Origin: Ceraceosorus guamensis
Taxonomy: Eukaryota > Basidiomycota > Exobasidiomycetes > Ceraceosorales > Ceraceosoraceae
Assembly: GCF_003144195.1 (NCBI RefSeq)
Contig: NW_020290016.1
Location: forward strand, 1 to 64,000
DNA length: 64,000 nucleotides
Direction: 5' to 3'
Below, piece by piece: positions 11,428 through 20,898 of the stretch (position 1 is the stretch's first letter; each line of letters opens with the position of its first letter). Position numbers and translations under genes: made by a program. The notes under the pieces were generated by a model. The model was not told where the DNA came from and did not search any database. It worked only from the letters and a program-made list of their open reading frames with translations.

Positions 11428-11803
11428 ATGTCCGAGCAGACACTCACCACTCCCTCTGTGCTAATGCCGTCCCGAAAGGTACTCGGTAGGGCTTGAATGG
11501 CTCGGTGCCGAAACGCTACGCCGCGTCAATAGCTCCTTCGAGCAATGTGACGCCTCGACCTCGTACTGCTGCGAATCTTGACTTGCAACGTTGTGCTCGT
11601 GCACTATATGCGGACTTGATGGCGGTGGGCAAAGCGCACCGAGGTCCGCTCTGGCTCGTCTGCCGTTGGCGCGCGTGGAGATCGACGCAGAGATAGCTGC
11701 GATGAAATACGCGATGCGTGACGCCTTGGCCTCGCTTTCTACGCCGCTCAACGGAGATCCTGAAACTTGTGCCGCGGGTTCAAAGGTTTTGCTGCTGCTA
11801 TGA
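11428..11803 (+). CDS. Candidate small three-exon gene, 90 aa
   Basis: Exons 11428-11485, 11533-11624 and 11681-11803 join in phase and encode 90 aa, with introns of 47 and 56 nt at GT-AG sites. The protein starts MSEQTLTTPSVLMPSRK, and its second half is a predicted amphipathic helix (LQRCARALYADLMA, then IDAEIAAMKYAMRDALASL). It resembles small coiled-coil complex subunits in style, but no family is recognised. It lies head to head with the forkhead gene, so the region may instead be that gene's 5' exon or leader. The introns are shorter than the local norm, which lowers confidence. Confidence 0.33.
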
Positions 11804-13151
11804 TTGCCTAGTATCGTCCTCGATCGAGCGGGTCAGAACATTCTGATTGGACGCGCTCCGCGGTTCGAAGATGAGTTGCCGGGTGAAGCTTTTCTGCGAC
11901 GTTGCGACTGGCCAACGCGCGGATAGGGTATGCACGTACCGATGCGTGCTGTTCACGCGAGTTTGATGGGCCAGCTGTACGCTGAGATGATGGGGTGGAT
12001 GGAAGTGTGGATGGAAGGAGGTAAGAGACGAGTCGTACGCGCAAAAGTGTTCTTTGTGTCGGTCTTGCGCGCGCAACTTTTGCGACGCGTCGCGCACGGG
12101 GTGAAAGTGCTGCAAGCTGCTGCACCGCCTATTATTGCTCAATCGCGCGTGCTGAATCCAATCCATCAGCAGTCACCAGCATGCAGCGGTCTGGGGTGTA
12201 GCTGCGCGCGCGTGCACGTCAATTGCTGCTGCACATGCCTGCATGCTTGCCCGGCCACTCTATGCTGTCCGACACCGGCACACTGCCCGTCGTCGCCATG
12301 TAGCCGCGCTCATTTTCCCCCTCCGCGCAGGTGCGTGACAAGACCGAGCCGCGCAGCGAGGGGGGGACCCTGTACTCATCAGCAGAAACTGCAGCTGCTG
12401 CTGTGCGGCCGCGCCGCGATCGCGTTCGAGTGCGATGACTTGGGCGTGCAGCGGAACACGCGTGCTGCAAACCGACATGCATGCAGCAGCAGCTGCCATC
12501 ATCATCCACGCATCCTCGCAGCAAGTCGAGATGAGGGCGGGCAAAAAAGGCTGCGCGCCCACAACGGCTCGGAAATGAAAGGGCAGCTTTGCGTGGCTTG
12601 ACAAAGAAGTGACCGACCATCACTACTCGTCTCGATCCCGTCCTAAGTGTTGCGAGGTGACGGACTGACATGTGATTCGCGATTCGACGTCGTGACTGTG
12701 CTCGGCCAATTTGAGCTTGCAGCTGCCGGATTGGTATCGGGATTCAGACTGCTGACAATCAATGGATCGAATAGCCAAGCAACGGGACCCTATAGTAAAA
12801 GTCTTGATGGTCACCCATCTTGATTTGAATCCCGACGATCGAGCTGATGAGTCTTTTGAGGGTGTTGAACGTGGTGGAGTGGGTGTCGGTCACGTGACAT
12901 CAAAGTTCGAATTCGCTTGCGGTCGGCCCACGTTCCTCGCTTCTCCACTTTCTTGGGCGGGTGGTGGTGCATTTCGGGGGGCGAGAGAGAGAGAGAGGAG
13001 AGAGAGAAGTTCCGGCGGGCCTGCGCGATGTTCCTGCCTTTCTCTAACCGTACTCCAGCTCCCCTCACCTCTCTCTGACCATCACATCGCAGCTCATCCT
13101 CACGACGCATAGCAGGGAGCACTGTCCCATCCGCGTGGGTGAATTGCAAGG
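11804..13151. other. Intergenic region upstream of the phosphotransferase
   Basis: No convincing gene was found. The 12100-12600 part is rich in GCATGC, GCAGCA and GCGCGC words and keeps several long but Cys/His/Arg-rich frames open on both strands, a sign of composition rather than coding. A CACGTGA word lies near 12890, and a GA repeat sits at 12983-13008. Confidence 0.5.
12983..13008. repeat. GA microsatellite
   Basis: About 26 nt of near-perfect GA dinucleotides (CT on the other strand), about 145 nt before the start codon of the phosphotransferase. It probably belongs to that gene's promoter or leader. Confidence 0.7.
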
Positions 13152-14868
13152 ATGGGTCACTACATCCCAAAGAGGCGCTTGCCAGCGTTACACGCTTACA
13201 AATATTCGGGACAAGATGACAGCTGGATATCTGCAAACCTTCTGTCTCCCTGGTGGAACTGGCTGGTACAGCAATTTCCCCTCTGGGTTGCCCCGAATAC
13301 AATCACACTTTCTGGTCTAGCGCTCGTAGGCATCAACTTTGCGTCGCTTCTCATCATTGATGGAGGCATGGACTGCGGCACGAGCGCTAGCCTGGACCCC
13401 CGTCGGCGGACGGAGAATCTCAATGCGAGCGGAGACAAGTGGGCGAGCGTCAGCCTCTTTGAGCACTGGGGATTTCCCGAGAGTATGAAAGAGCATACTT
13501 TCAGCCAAGTGCGATGCATACCGCCCTGGGTCTTTCTCAGGTGAGTCAAAGGTGCCAGAATGTGCCAGCTGCCGCAGGTCCCTTGTTCGGAAGGAAGGCT
13601 GATAGGGTAAATCTGTATCAGCTGGTCGATCGGTCTGTTTCTCTACCAGTCACTCGATGCTATCGACGGCAAGCAAGCGCGCAGAACGGGCATGGCGGGG
13701 CCATTGGGAGAGATGTTCGATCATGGTTGTGATGCCATCAACACCACGCTAGAGAGCCTGCTTTGCTGCGCAGCTCTCAACGTAGGAAGGAGCTACTGGG
13801 CGCTCGCATCTGTCGTAGCAACTCTCTCCAACTTTTACCTGACCACGTGGGAAGAGTACCACACCGGCACACTCTACTTGTCTGCGTTCAGCGGTCCTGT
13901 GGAGGGCATACTGATGATCTGCGTCATCTACCTCATTACGGCCATCGTGCCAGGCGGGGCCAACTTTTGGAACAGGGGGATCTTCAGCCTGAGCGGCATC
14001 GAAAGTTTGGACGTTCCAGCTCTTGCACATTTGGCGGCGTGGAACATCAAGGCCAACGAAGCCTTCCTTTCCTTTGGAGCGACAGCTCTCGGCTTCAACA
14101 TCCTCGCAAGCTACGGCAACGTTCGCAAAGCGAGGGCCGCCAAAGGTCTCTCTACCGTCACACCGCTCACCGGCCTGCTCCCGCTCCTGGCTCAAAATGT
14201 CGTCATGGTCGCGTGGGCGCTTGGAAACCACGGTCAATTGCTGAAAGACGGCAGCGTCTTTGTAGCCTTTATATCGACCTGGGGTCTTGGCTTTGCATAC
14301 TCTGTAGGCTTGCTCATCGTCGCCCATGTCACCAAGGCACCTTTCCCGTATTGGAACATTGCGACTCTGTTCGGGCTTGTGGGTGCGGTTGACGCGTGGT
14401 TACCTACGTGAGTGAAGCGACCAGCAAAGCGAGGATACTCCTGCCTCGACAAAGCTCTTATAATCGCGCTCTTTCTCAGACCCATCCTTCAATCGTCGCC
14501 GCAGCGGGTGCAGGTCACAGTGCTCAGCTCGCTTGGCCTTGCAGCAGCATTCTATCTGCACTTTTGTTACGATGTCATCACCACCATTACGGTAGAGAGT
14601 GAGTAACACGTCGATTTGAGAGAGGCTTTCTCTGATCGCTCTCCTGCCTCCTTGCACACGCTGCCTTGCCCTGCGTAACGCTCTCTTTTAGCTGGAAAGG
14701 TTAGTCGGCATCCTAGAGATGGACTCCGGGAATCGAGATTATGTATTACTCAGTACTAACTGCCTTTACATCTCTTTCTTGGGAACTCCGCAGCCATGCT
14801 TCCAAGTCGTACCACCGGAGCAGCAGAAGCCGAAGAACGAGGGAAAAGAGCTGTCCAAGAAGCAGTAG
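13152..14868 (+). CDS. EPT1: Choline/ethanolamine phosphotransferase (CDP-alcohol)
   Basis: This membrane enzyme of the ER or Golgi transfers phosphocholine or phosphoethanolamine from the CDP-alcohol to diacylglycerol, the last step of the Kennedy pathway. Exons 13152-13540, 13622-14407, 14480-14598, 14692-14699 and 14794-14868 encode 458 aa. The CDP-alcohol motif D-G-x2-A-R-x8-G-x3-D-x3-D is complete (DGKQARRTG ... GEMFDHGCD), followed by several hydrophobic segments. The fourth exon is only 8 nt; it is needed to keep frame into the last exon, which reads PCFQVVPPEQQ and ends in ELSKKQ, like family C-termini. Exon 1 carries about 45 residues more than usual between NTITLSG and PPWVFL, possibly a family insertion or an unrecognised intron. 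CPT1 and EPT1 cannot be separated by eye. Confidence 0.93.
14692..14699 (+). other. EPT1: 8-nt micro-exon of the phosphotransferase gene
   Basis: The eight bases CTGGAAAG lie between a CTCTTTTAG acceptor and a GTTAGT donor. They complete ACT-GGA-AAG with the last base of the exon ending at 14598 and join in phase to CCA-TGC-TTC at 14794. The flanking introns are 93 and 94 nt. Without this exon the conserved C-terminal CF sequence is out of frame. Confidence 0.7.
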
Positions 14869-15266
14869 GAGTCAATAGCGGGTGAAATAGAAATCTGGGT
14901 TGTGGCGGTCCTCTAGGAGGTCGCCATTAGAGCTGCATTGGTGACGTTGGGTATAATACATATTCATTCTTGCAGTCACGGTTCGCAGGTGCGACTTTTT
15001 GCGCGACTTAGATCCAGATTTGACTTTTGCGGGATGTAACATCTCGAGTGTCTGCTCGCGCGCTCTGTCACAACCGAGCATTGCTCGTCTGCTACGGCGC
15101 GTTCAGGCAAGTTTTGTTACAGCGCGCTGATCCGAGATGCGGGAAGACTCCTCCAGTCTGGTGAGCAAAGTTCCTGATGTGAAATGCTCTGCGCATCTTT
15201 TGACCGGATCCCTTGTGGCGGTCGCCCGATGAGACGCCCTCAACACAAAGCGAAGACGGCAGCACT
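14869..15266. other. 3' intergenic region
   Basis: This stretch lies between the phosphotransferase and the candidate 111-aa gene, which converge. A minus-strand frame of 65 codons at 15103-15300 has no recognisable feature. Nothing else was seen. Confidence 0.4.
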
Positions 15267-15667
15267 TCAGCCGCTCCAATGACTCTTGAGTGCGTTCCAC
15301 CTCGCTATGCTAAAGCCCGCATTCAGCGTAGCAGCGGTCACGCCTGCAAATCTAAGACGCTTTTGGTCCGCCCGAGTGAGTTTGTTGAAGACAATGTAGA
15401 GAAAGAACACGGAGACCAGTTGAGTCGCGAGCTCCGAGAGAAGGAGGAACAGGACCAGTTCTACGGAAGGCATCTTTGCGTCTCGCCCTTTGGCGGGAGA
15501 AGTGGTGGTCGAGGCAGATGCCCAAATGTAGGCTCCGCGGTCTTACCAACGGTGCCAGAGAGTGGGCGGGCCTGAGGGCTAAACGAGAGTGTGACTGGAT
15601 GAGGTGAGCTTTGGAAAAGCTTAGCTCGGGGCTTGAGCGCCAGGAATACACGCTGTGTGGACGCCAT
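15267..15667 (-). CDS. Candidate small membrane protein, 111 aa, possibly mitochondrial
   Basis: Two exons, 15667-15547 and 15481-15267, separated by a 65-nt GT-AG intron, give 111 aa. The N-terminus (MASTQRVFLALKPRAKLFQS ...) has no acidic residue in its first 40 and is rich in Arg, Lys, Ser and Ala, like a mitochondrial presequence. The second exon holds one strong hydrophobic segment (VELVLFLLLSELATQL, then VSVFFLYIVF) followed by a basic NKLTRADQKRLRF. The intron size matches the rest of the window, and the phase fits (1 to 1). No family is recognised. It could be a small inner-membrane assembly factor or a false assembly. Confidence 0.42.
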
Positions 15668-16375
15668 GACTCACATTTCGTTTTGAGTAGTGGACGAGGT
15701 CCAGAATGTACGACGCGGCGTAGGTGGTCTGCAGAGGCCCGTGGCAGTAGTGTGAGTATTAAGGGGCCTGCCTACAGGCGCGCTGTACAGTCTGGGTATT
15801 ACAAGCATCAAAGAGCGGCAATAAGGCGCGGGAGCGACCCGATGATGCGCACGCGTGCGCGGCTATATAGCCGATGCTCATGCTATGTATACACCACGCC
15901 GGCATATTCATTGAGCGCGCGGTACCTAATGGCTGAAAAAGGGTTTCATGCGACGGTGTCTGCTGAGACGCGCATCATTTCAGCTGCAGCTCTGGCTGAG
16001 CACGGCTTTTTGTTTTGCGGCGGTGAAGCCCCTGGCGCAAATCAACCCGCGCTCCTCGACGCAAGGCAAGTCGACATTCACTTCACATTCACATTCGTGG
16101 TTGTTGAGGCTGTGACCACTACCGAGCGCAGTCAAGCGCAGAACCAGCTTGCCTTGCAGCGCGGCTCACCCCTGTCACCTAATACATCACTTTCCCACCT
16201 TCTCACCCCCATCATCACGCGCACTCAGAGCCTGTCTCACGCGAAAAGCACGGATCGGCATCAACGCGCATACACTCGATCACTCATTCCTTCAACGCGG
16301 CCCCCCAAATCGTCTTGAAGCAAGAGGGGGAGGACGGGATCGTACGCGGACGGGCTTGCCGCGCCTTCGTACTGC
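15668..16375. other. Divergent upstream region
   Basis: About 700 bp lie between the candidate 111-aa gene and the 945-aa orphan, which point apart. It contains a TATATAGC stretch near 15863, a CATTCA tandem near 16077-16096 and polypyrimidine DNA before the orphan's start. No gene was seen. Confidence 0.4.
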
Positions 16376-19213
16376 ATGGCTCCCACCATGTACAGCGATC
16401 CCGCTTCTGATCCGTACGCCACTGTCCGATCCACCAACTCGCACAGGCACGGCCACCAATCGGTTGGCTCGCAAGGCATCTTTGCGCCCTTGGAGACGCG
16501 AGACGAGTGTCCCTCGCACGAGGCTGGGATATCAAGCCTTGATGACGAGGAGCTGCTGTTGAAGCAGCCAATACACCAAGCTGGGTCAGCCTTGCCGGTT
16601 TCCAAACCGAGCTACATTCACCGGCTTCTGCCCTCTGGCTCAGAGCACAGAGCCCAGCAGGAGGCGATCGCGCATCACCGGTGGTCATCGTGGACCGGAA
16701 CTACTGCTTTTCATTCGCACTCCGGCAGCGATCACGACGACACTGATCATGATCGAAGTGGCATGTCTCTTGACGAGGATTGCATGTCGTCCTCTCTGAG
16801 CGGCTCCAGGCGGCCCTCGGCAGACTTTTTCGGAGCCGAATACACCGGTCAGGTGTACATCGATGCCGACAACAGCAGAACGAGTGCAGAAAGCGCAAGC
16901 AGCGCAGGTGTAGCGAAGAGGAGGCGGCGTCATTCGGGAGAAGAGGTGTGGAACAGATCAATTGAGCCTAGTCCAAGTCGCGTCTGTCTACCACCCGAAA
17001 TTGTCGAGTCTCTGCCGCCACAAGCCATGCATGACGACGAAGCAGCTCTAGATGCAGCAATCGAGTCTACTGCACGGGCATTTGAGCAAGCGACGGCGCT
17101 CTTGCGATCCACTTTTTCAGCGCAGCAGGATTTGGTGCGCTTCCGAGCAACGCAGGAGGTTCTTGGCGATTCCATGGCGCTTCACGAGGCAAGGCTGATG
17201 CAGCAGATAGCGCAGAATCGACGCGCGAAGGAATTAGTCGCGAAGGCGACCTCTGATATCAGCGCCTTGGTGCCTGCCTCACGACGAGTGGCTGCGGCAA
17301 ATGGGAACTCAGCGCCTCGGCCCACTCATTGGCGTTTGCCCAGCTTTGGCGCGGCGCCCATGGTCGCGCCTCCTACTCACAGTCGGAATGAGAGCGCAGG
17401 CGCTTCGTGGTTGAAAGCGAAGGACGTAGATGCTACGATTGGCAAGTCGGCTGCCAGAAGGCTCGAGAAAGCCCTCTCAGCGAGCGCAGCTGCCGCGGCT
17501 GCGGCAGCAGCAGCAGCCGGCGATTCTACGAACCAGGAGCAGCTGTCATCCGCGGGAGGTGAAGGAGGCGACGATGCGGAGGAAGGCATGCATGGCTCTC
17601 CAGCTCTTTCCGCGAGCTCGCCCGTGATGCCAAAACTGCCCTCCCGCGCGCCCTCCGTCGCTTCAGTCGTCCCAACAGATGGTGCACATCCTCCAACATT
17701 CGCCGAAGCCGCACCAACATTACCAACGCACAGGCGCAGCTCGAGCAGCAGCGCATCTGCTGCTGCCGCTCTCGCCGCCCTAAATGGTGGGCACAGCCAC
17801 CCTGCCCAGCCTCTCAACCCTATCCGTGAGGTGAAACAGATTGGTGAGGGCTTGGTGCAACGCGTGCCATCCACAGATCCTGAGACTTCTGGATCGACGG
17901 ATAAAGGCAGCGCAAGCAGGCCACGAGAGACTCCCGCCTCCCAAATTCTCGCGCGCAATCGCATGCCCAAAGGGATGGGCTTGAGGTTGGTCTCGATGCC
18001 TTCCAGTCTTGCCCCTGCCATTACATCTTCGGCCTCTTCTGCTGAGCACTCGCCGCTGTCGTCGCCAAGTCCCGGCAGCTCCACATCCTTCAGCTTGATT
18101 GCAAATTCCGCGAACGGCCAGTCAGCAGCGTCGGGCAGTAAGTCGCCCACCGGCTATTTTAATCCTTACCTTCGAAAGTCAAGGGACAGAGGGGATCGAT
18201 CGGGATCACGTGCCAGCTTGGCCAGCTTGGGAAGTCTTGCTAGCATCGACGAGAGGCTAGCTTCACCTTCACCTACAACACTCAGTCGCCCCACCTCGGC
18301 GTTGGGAGTCGCCTCTTCTGTCACGGCGCACGCAGGTTCAGTTGACGCGCGAACCAGCGCGGCACTTCCACTCAACCCGAACCTTACCTCTCGAACGACG
18401 CTCACCCCAGCGATGGCTGCTCTGTCTGCGAATGCGGGTCGCCGCGCTGTTTCTGGTGCTTCTAGCGCATCTTCGGCCTCGGCCTCTGTGTCGTCGCAGG
18501 CTACTCTTAAACCGAGCGCAACTTTGCGAGCTGCAGCCTCGTTGCCCATCGACACCAGTGCCGCGATGGACTGCTCTTCTGAAACGGGCTTTGATGGGGA
18601 CTCGGATACAAGCGCGCGACTTGGGTTCGAATCAGAGACGGATGGCGGCGAAATGTCGACGACACATTTCGCTTCACTTTCTCCCTTTTCTGCTCATGAT
18701 CGAAGTGGTCAGCATGGACTCCTCGGCCATAGATCCCCCAACTTCGCGCCTCATCGCTCGCCCAGACTGTCGCGAGCGAAAGGCCGGGGCCAGCATTCGG
18801 CGTCCAGCTCAATCTCTGAGTCTGCTCATGGCTGGCTCAGCGCCGGCGTCCACGGTTCGTCCTCTGAATCCGAGGATGTCGACAACTCGGACGGACAGTC
18901 GGGGCATCGCCAAGTGCGCGATGCGGCTTCGCGAGGTCACCGACGCAAACGATCAGCGACGGGCTCCAAGGGCGCTCTTGCCGCCCTTCGCAGACTGAAC
19001 GGTGCCTCTGCAGTGGCAGGCGAAGGTCTCGTGCCGCACGTCGTCCAGGAGAATCCATCTACAAGTCCTGCTCTTGACGACTCGCACGCAGCAGCAGCTA
19101 GCGCGAGCCACTCCGGTGCAAGCGCTGCTCAGTCCGACAGTGAGCCTCAGAGCGCAGGATGGAGAGGCTCACTGACAAGCTGGATGAGGGCCGGAAGCGT
19201 CACGCCTGCATGA
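16376..19213 (+). CDS. Ser/Ala-rich low-complexity protein, 945 aa, function unknown
   Basis: A single-exon frame of 945 codons begins at ATG 16376, and the protein is not one I recognise. It is dominated by Ser, Ala and Pro with an alanine run near residues 365-376. An ordered island at about 220-300 is predicted alpha-helical (ALDAAIESTARAFEQATALL, RFRATQEVLG and LMQQIAQNRRAKELVAKATS) and would suit a coiled coil or four-helix bundle. A basic KRRRRH near 180 and HRRKRS near 860 could be nuclear localisation signals, and there are many RxxS and SP sites. The length without a stop, with low complexity in only one frame, supports real coding. The role is open: a regulatory scaffold or nuclear protein is conceivable but unsupported. 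Confidence 0.75.
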   Translation: MAPTMYSDPASDPYATVRSTNSHRHGHQSVGSQGIFAPLETRDECPSHEAGISSLDDEELLLKQPIHQAGSALPVSKPSYIHRLLPSGSEHRAQQEAIAHHRWSSWTGTTAFHSHSGSDHDDTDHDRSGMSLDEDCMSSSLSGSRRPSADFFGAEYTGQVYIDADNSRTSAESASSAGVAKRRRRHSGEEVWNRSIEPSPSRVCLPPEIVESLPPQAMHDDEAALDAAIESTARAFEQATALLRSTFSAQQDLVRFRATQEVLGDSMALHEARLMQQIAQNRRAKELVAKATSDISALVPASRRVAAANGNSAPRPTHWRLPSFGAAPMVAPPTHSRNESAGASWLKAKDVDATIGKSAARRLEKALSASAAAAAAAAAAAGDSTNQEQLSSAGGEGGDDAEEGMHGSPALSASSPVMPKLPSRAPSVASVVPTDGAHPPTFAEAAPTLPTHRRSSSSSASAAAALAALNGGHSHPAQPLNPIREVKQIGEGLVQRVPSTDPETSGSTDKGSASRPRETPASQILARNRMPKGMGLRLVSMPSSLAPAITSSASSAEHSPLSSPSPGSSTSFSLIANSANGQSAASGSKSPTGYFNPYLRKSRDRGDRSGSRASLASLGSLASIDERLASPSPTTLSRPTSALGVASSVTAHAGSVDARTSAALPLNPNLTSRTTLTPAMAALSANAGRRAVSGASSASSASASVSSQATLKPSATLRAAASLPIDTSAAMDCSSETGFDGDSDTSARLGFESETDGGEMSTTHFASLSPFSAHDRSGQHGLLGHRSPNFAPHRSPRLSRAKGRGQHSASSSISESAHGWLSAGVHGSSSESEDVDNSDGQSGHRQVRDAASRGHRRKRSATGSKGALAALRRLNGASAVAGEGLVPHVVQENPSTSPALDDSHAAAASASHSGASAAQSDSEPQSAGWRGSLTSWMRAGSVTPA

Positions 19214-19643
19214 GATTGCTGGTGTCCTCCTGCCCCTTGGAATCGCGATGTCTCTGTAACAGGTCACGATCTGCTAGCATCACTGGTCACTGAGCTTCGT
19301 CCACATTTGCACAAGTCACTAACCCGGAGCCTATCTACCTCGGCACACATTCTATACCAAATGCATCCACGATGCACATCGAAGACTACTCTGCACCTAC
19401 AGGAGCCACCCTCCCTTGTACTCTAACACGTCTTTTGCACAATTTCAGTTACTCGAAAACGGATTTCACCGGTACTGATGAGCTCGCGCGGGCTGAACGA
19501 CGAGCGACAAAACGGAGGTAGGACAAATGGTATGCCAATGGCGTGCGCTACAGATGTGTGACATTGCTGGAAGTTCTAAGAGTATGACATGCATTCGAAA
19601 CAGTTCGATTGTGCTCGAATCGCCGACCGAAATGGAGCGCGTC
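19214..19643. other. 3' intergenic region
   Basis: This stretch holds the 3' flanks of the 945-aa gene and of UTP11, which converge. No ORF or structured element was recognised. Confidence 0.4.
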
Positions 19644-20898
19644 TCAACGCTTCCTCTCTTTGCTCCATCTCCAAATCGATCTAGAGGACTTGCCATTGTC
19701 ATCTTCCGCACCCGTGGCTAGCGAGAGCCCATGCTTGCCGGCCACGCCACCAGCTGCCACCGCCTCTCTTGCGTTCGCCTCCTTCGCTCTCACTTTGCGA
19801 GCGGATGTTCCGCCATTTTTGGAGGTGCTGATGAGCGCTCTGACAGTGGAGAGCTTTGACAAGACCGACTCGAGCGTCTTGAGACGGACTTGGCGCGCCT
19901 GAAGCTCGGCAAGCAGCGCCGAGGCGTGCTTCTGAATGCGACCGAGGTTAGCGAAGGTTTGAATGAGCGTTTGTGGCAAGCCGATGCACGTGCCGGGGAG
20001 TCTGTCGCTTACCTCGAATGTTTTGCGATCCGCTGCTCTCGCGTCCTGGTCCGCTTTCTTGGCCGCACGACTGGCTGTAGAAGCAGAAGCTTCGTCCGAC
20101 TCCACGCCGCTCGCAACGTCATCAGACATCGCCGCATTCTCCTCCTCCTCCTCCTCCTCTTCGTCGTCTTGGCCCTTGATCGATCCCACTCTGCGGGCCT
20201 TCGGCGCGCTCGAGGCTGCCGCAGCTGGGGAGCCGAGCAACGGTAGCTCCGAAGAAAGCGGTGTATATGCGCGTACTTCACAATTGATTGCAGAAGTCAG
20301 TCTGAGACTGCACGACAAAGCTGTGCGCTTCTTCCAGTGGCAGACACTTACATGCTTCCACGCCGTCAACCCACACTGTTCTTCTACCACCGAGCCCAAG
20401 CGTGTCCGCCATTGTAGACCTCTTGCTTGTCCTTGGCTCCGCAGCGATCAGTCCAGCAATCCTAAGTGCCTTCCGTCGTTCCTCTCTCGCATCTAGCCAC
20501 TCTGAACGCATATCCGACACCATTGGAGCGATCCTCTGCACCAGCCCCTCTATCCTTTTCTTTTCCGCTCTGATCTGAGTGACGATGTATGCGCTGTCCT
20601 GTGTCTTGAGCAAGGCGACTTCATCCCGCGGCAACACTTGAGAAGTCTCTCGACTTGCGATATGCACACCGCCCTCTGTCCGACTCTTGATCATGCCAAA
20701 ATAGAACTCATCCTCATTCTTGTCCATCGCCTTTTGTCCCAGACGCTTCAACCTCTCCTTTTTGGAATTGTAATCCCGTGCTCGCTCCACATAGTCCTTG
20801 TGCTTCTCCAGCAGACCGAGGTTCTTGCGCCTATTGAGCTGACCACGCTCTTTGTGCTGTCGCCGATGCACAGCATTGCGCAGAGAAGAAGACTCCAT
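19644..20898 (-). CDS. UTP11: U3 snoRNP / SSU processome protein Utp11
   Basis: Utp11 is a nucleolar component of the small-subunit processome needed for 18S rRNA maturation. The N-terminal signature is unmistakable: SSLRNAVHRRQHKERGQ, LGLLEKHKDYVERARDY and DEFYFGMIKSRTEGGVH. Exons 20898-20352, 20275-20013 and 19931-19644 were assembled, giving 365 aa, longer than the about 250 aa of yeast and human. The extra length is an acidic poly-Glu stretch (about residues 208-216) and an Ala/Ser-rich linker. The second intron (20012-19932, 81 nt, GTAAGC...CAG) has a length divisible by three and no stop, so retention would add 27 residues. The C-terminal helix (ALLAELQARQVRLKTLESVL) matches the family. 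ATG 20898 is preferred because homology starts two residues later. Confidence 0.93.

Noticed and set aside
11930-12601. 223-codon plus-strand open frame
   Set aside because: The product is Cys/His/Arg-rich without domain, signal or intron pattern, and competing frames are open on the other strand; it reflects GC-rich repeats of GCA and TGC.
17377-18150. 257-codon minus-strand frame
   Set aside because: It is antisense to the 945-aa gene, is Ala/Glu-rich and mirrors the Ser/Ala codons of the real frame.
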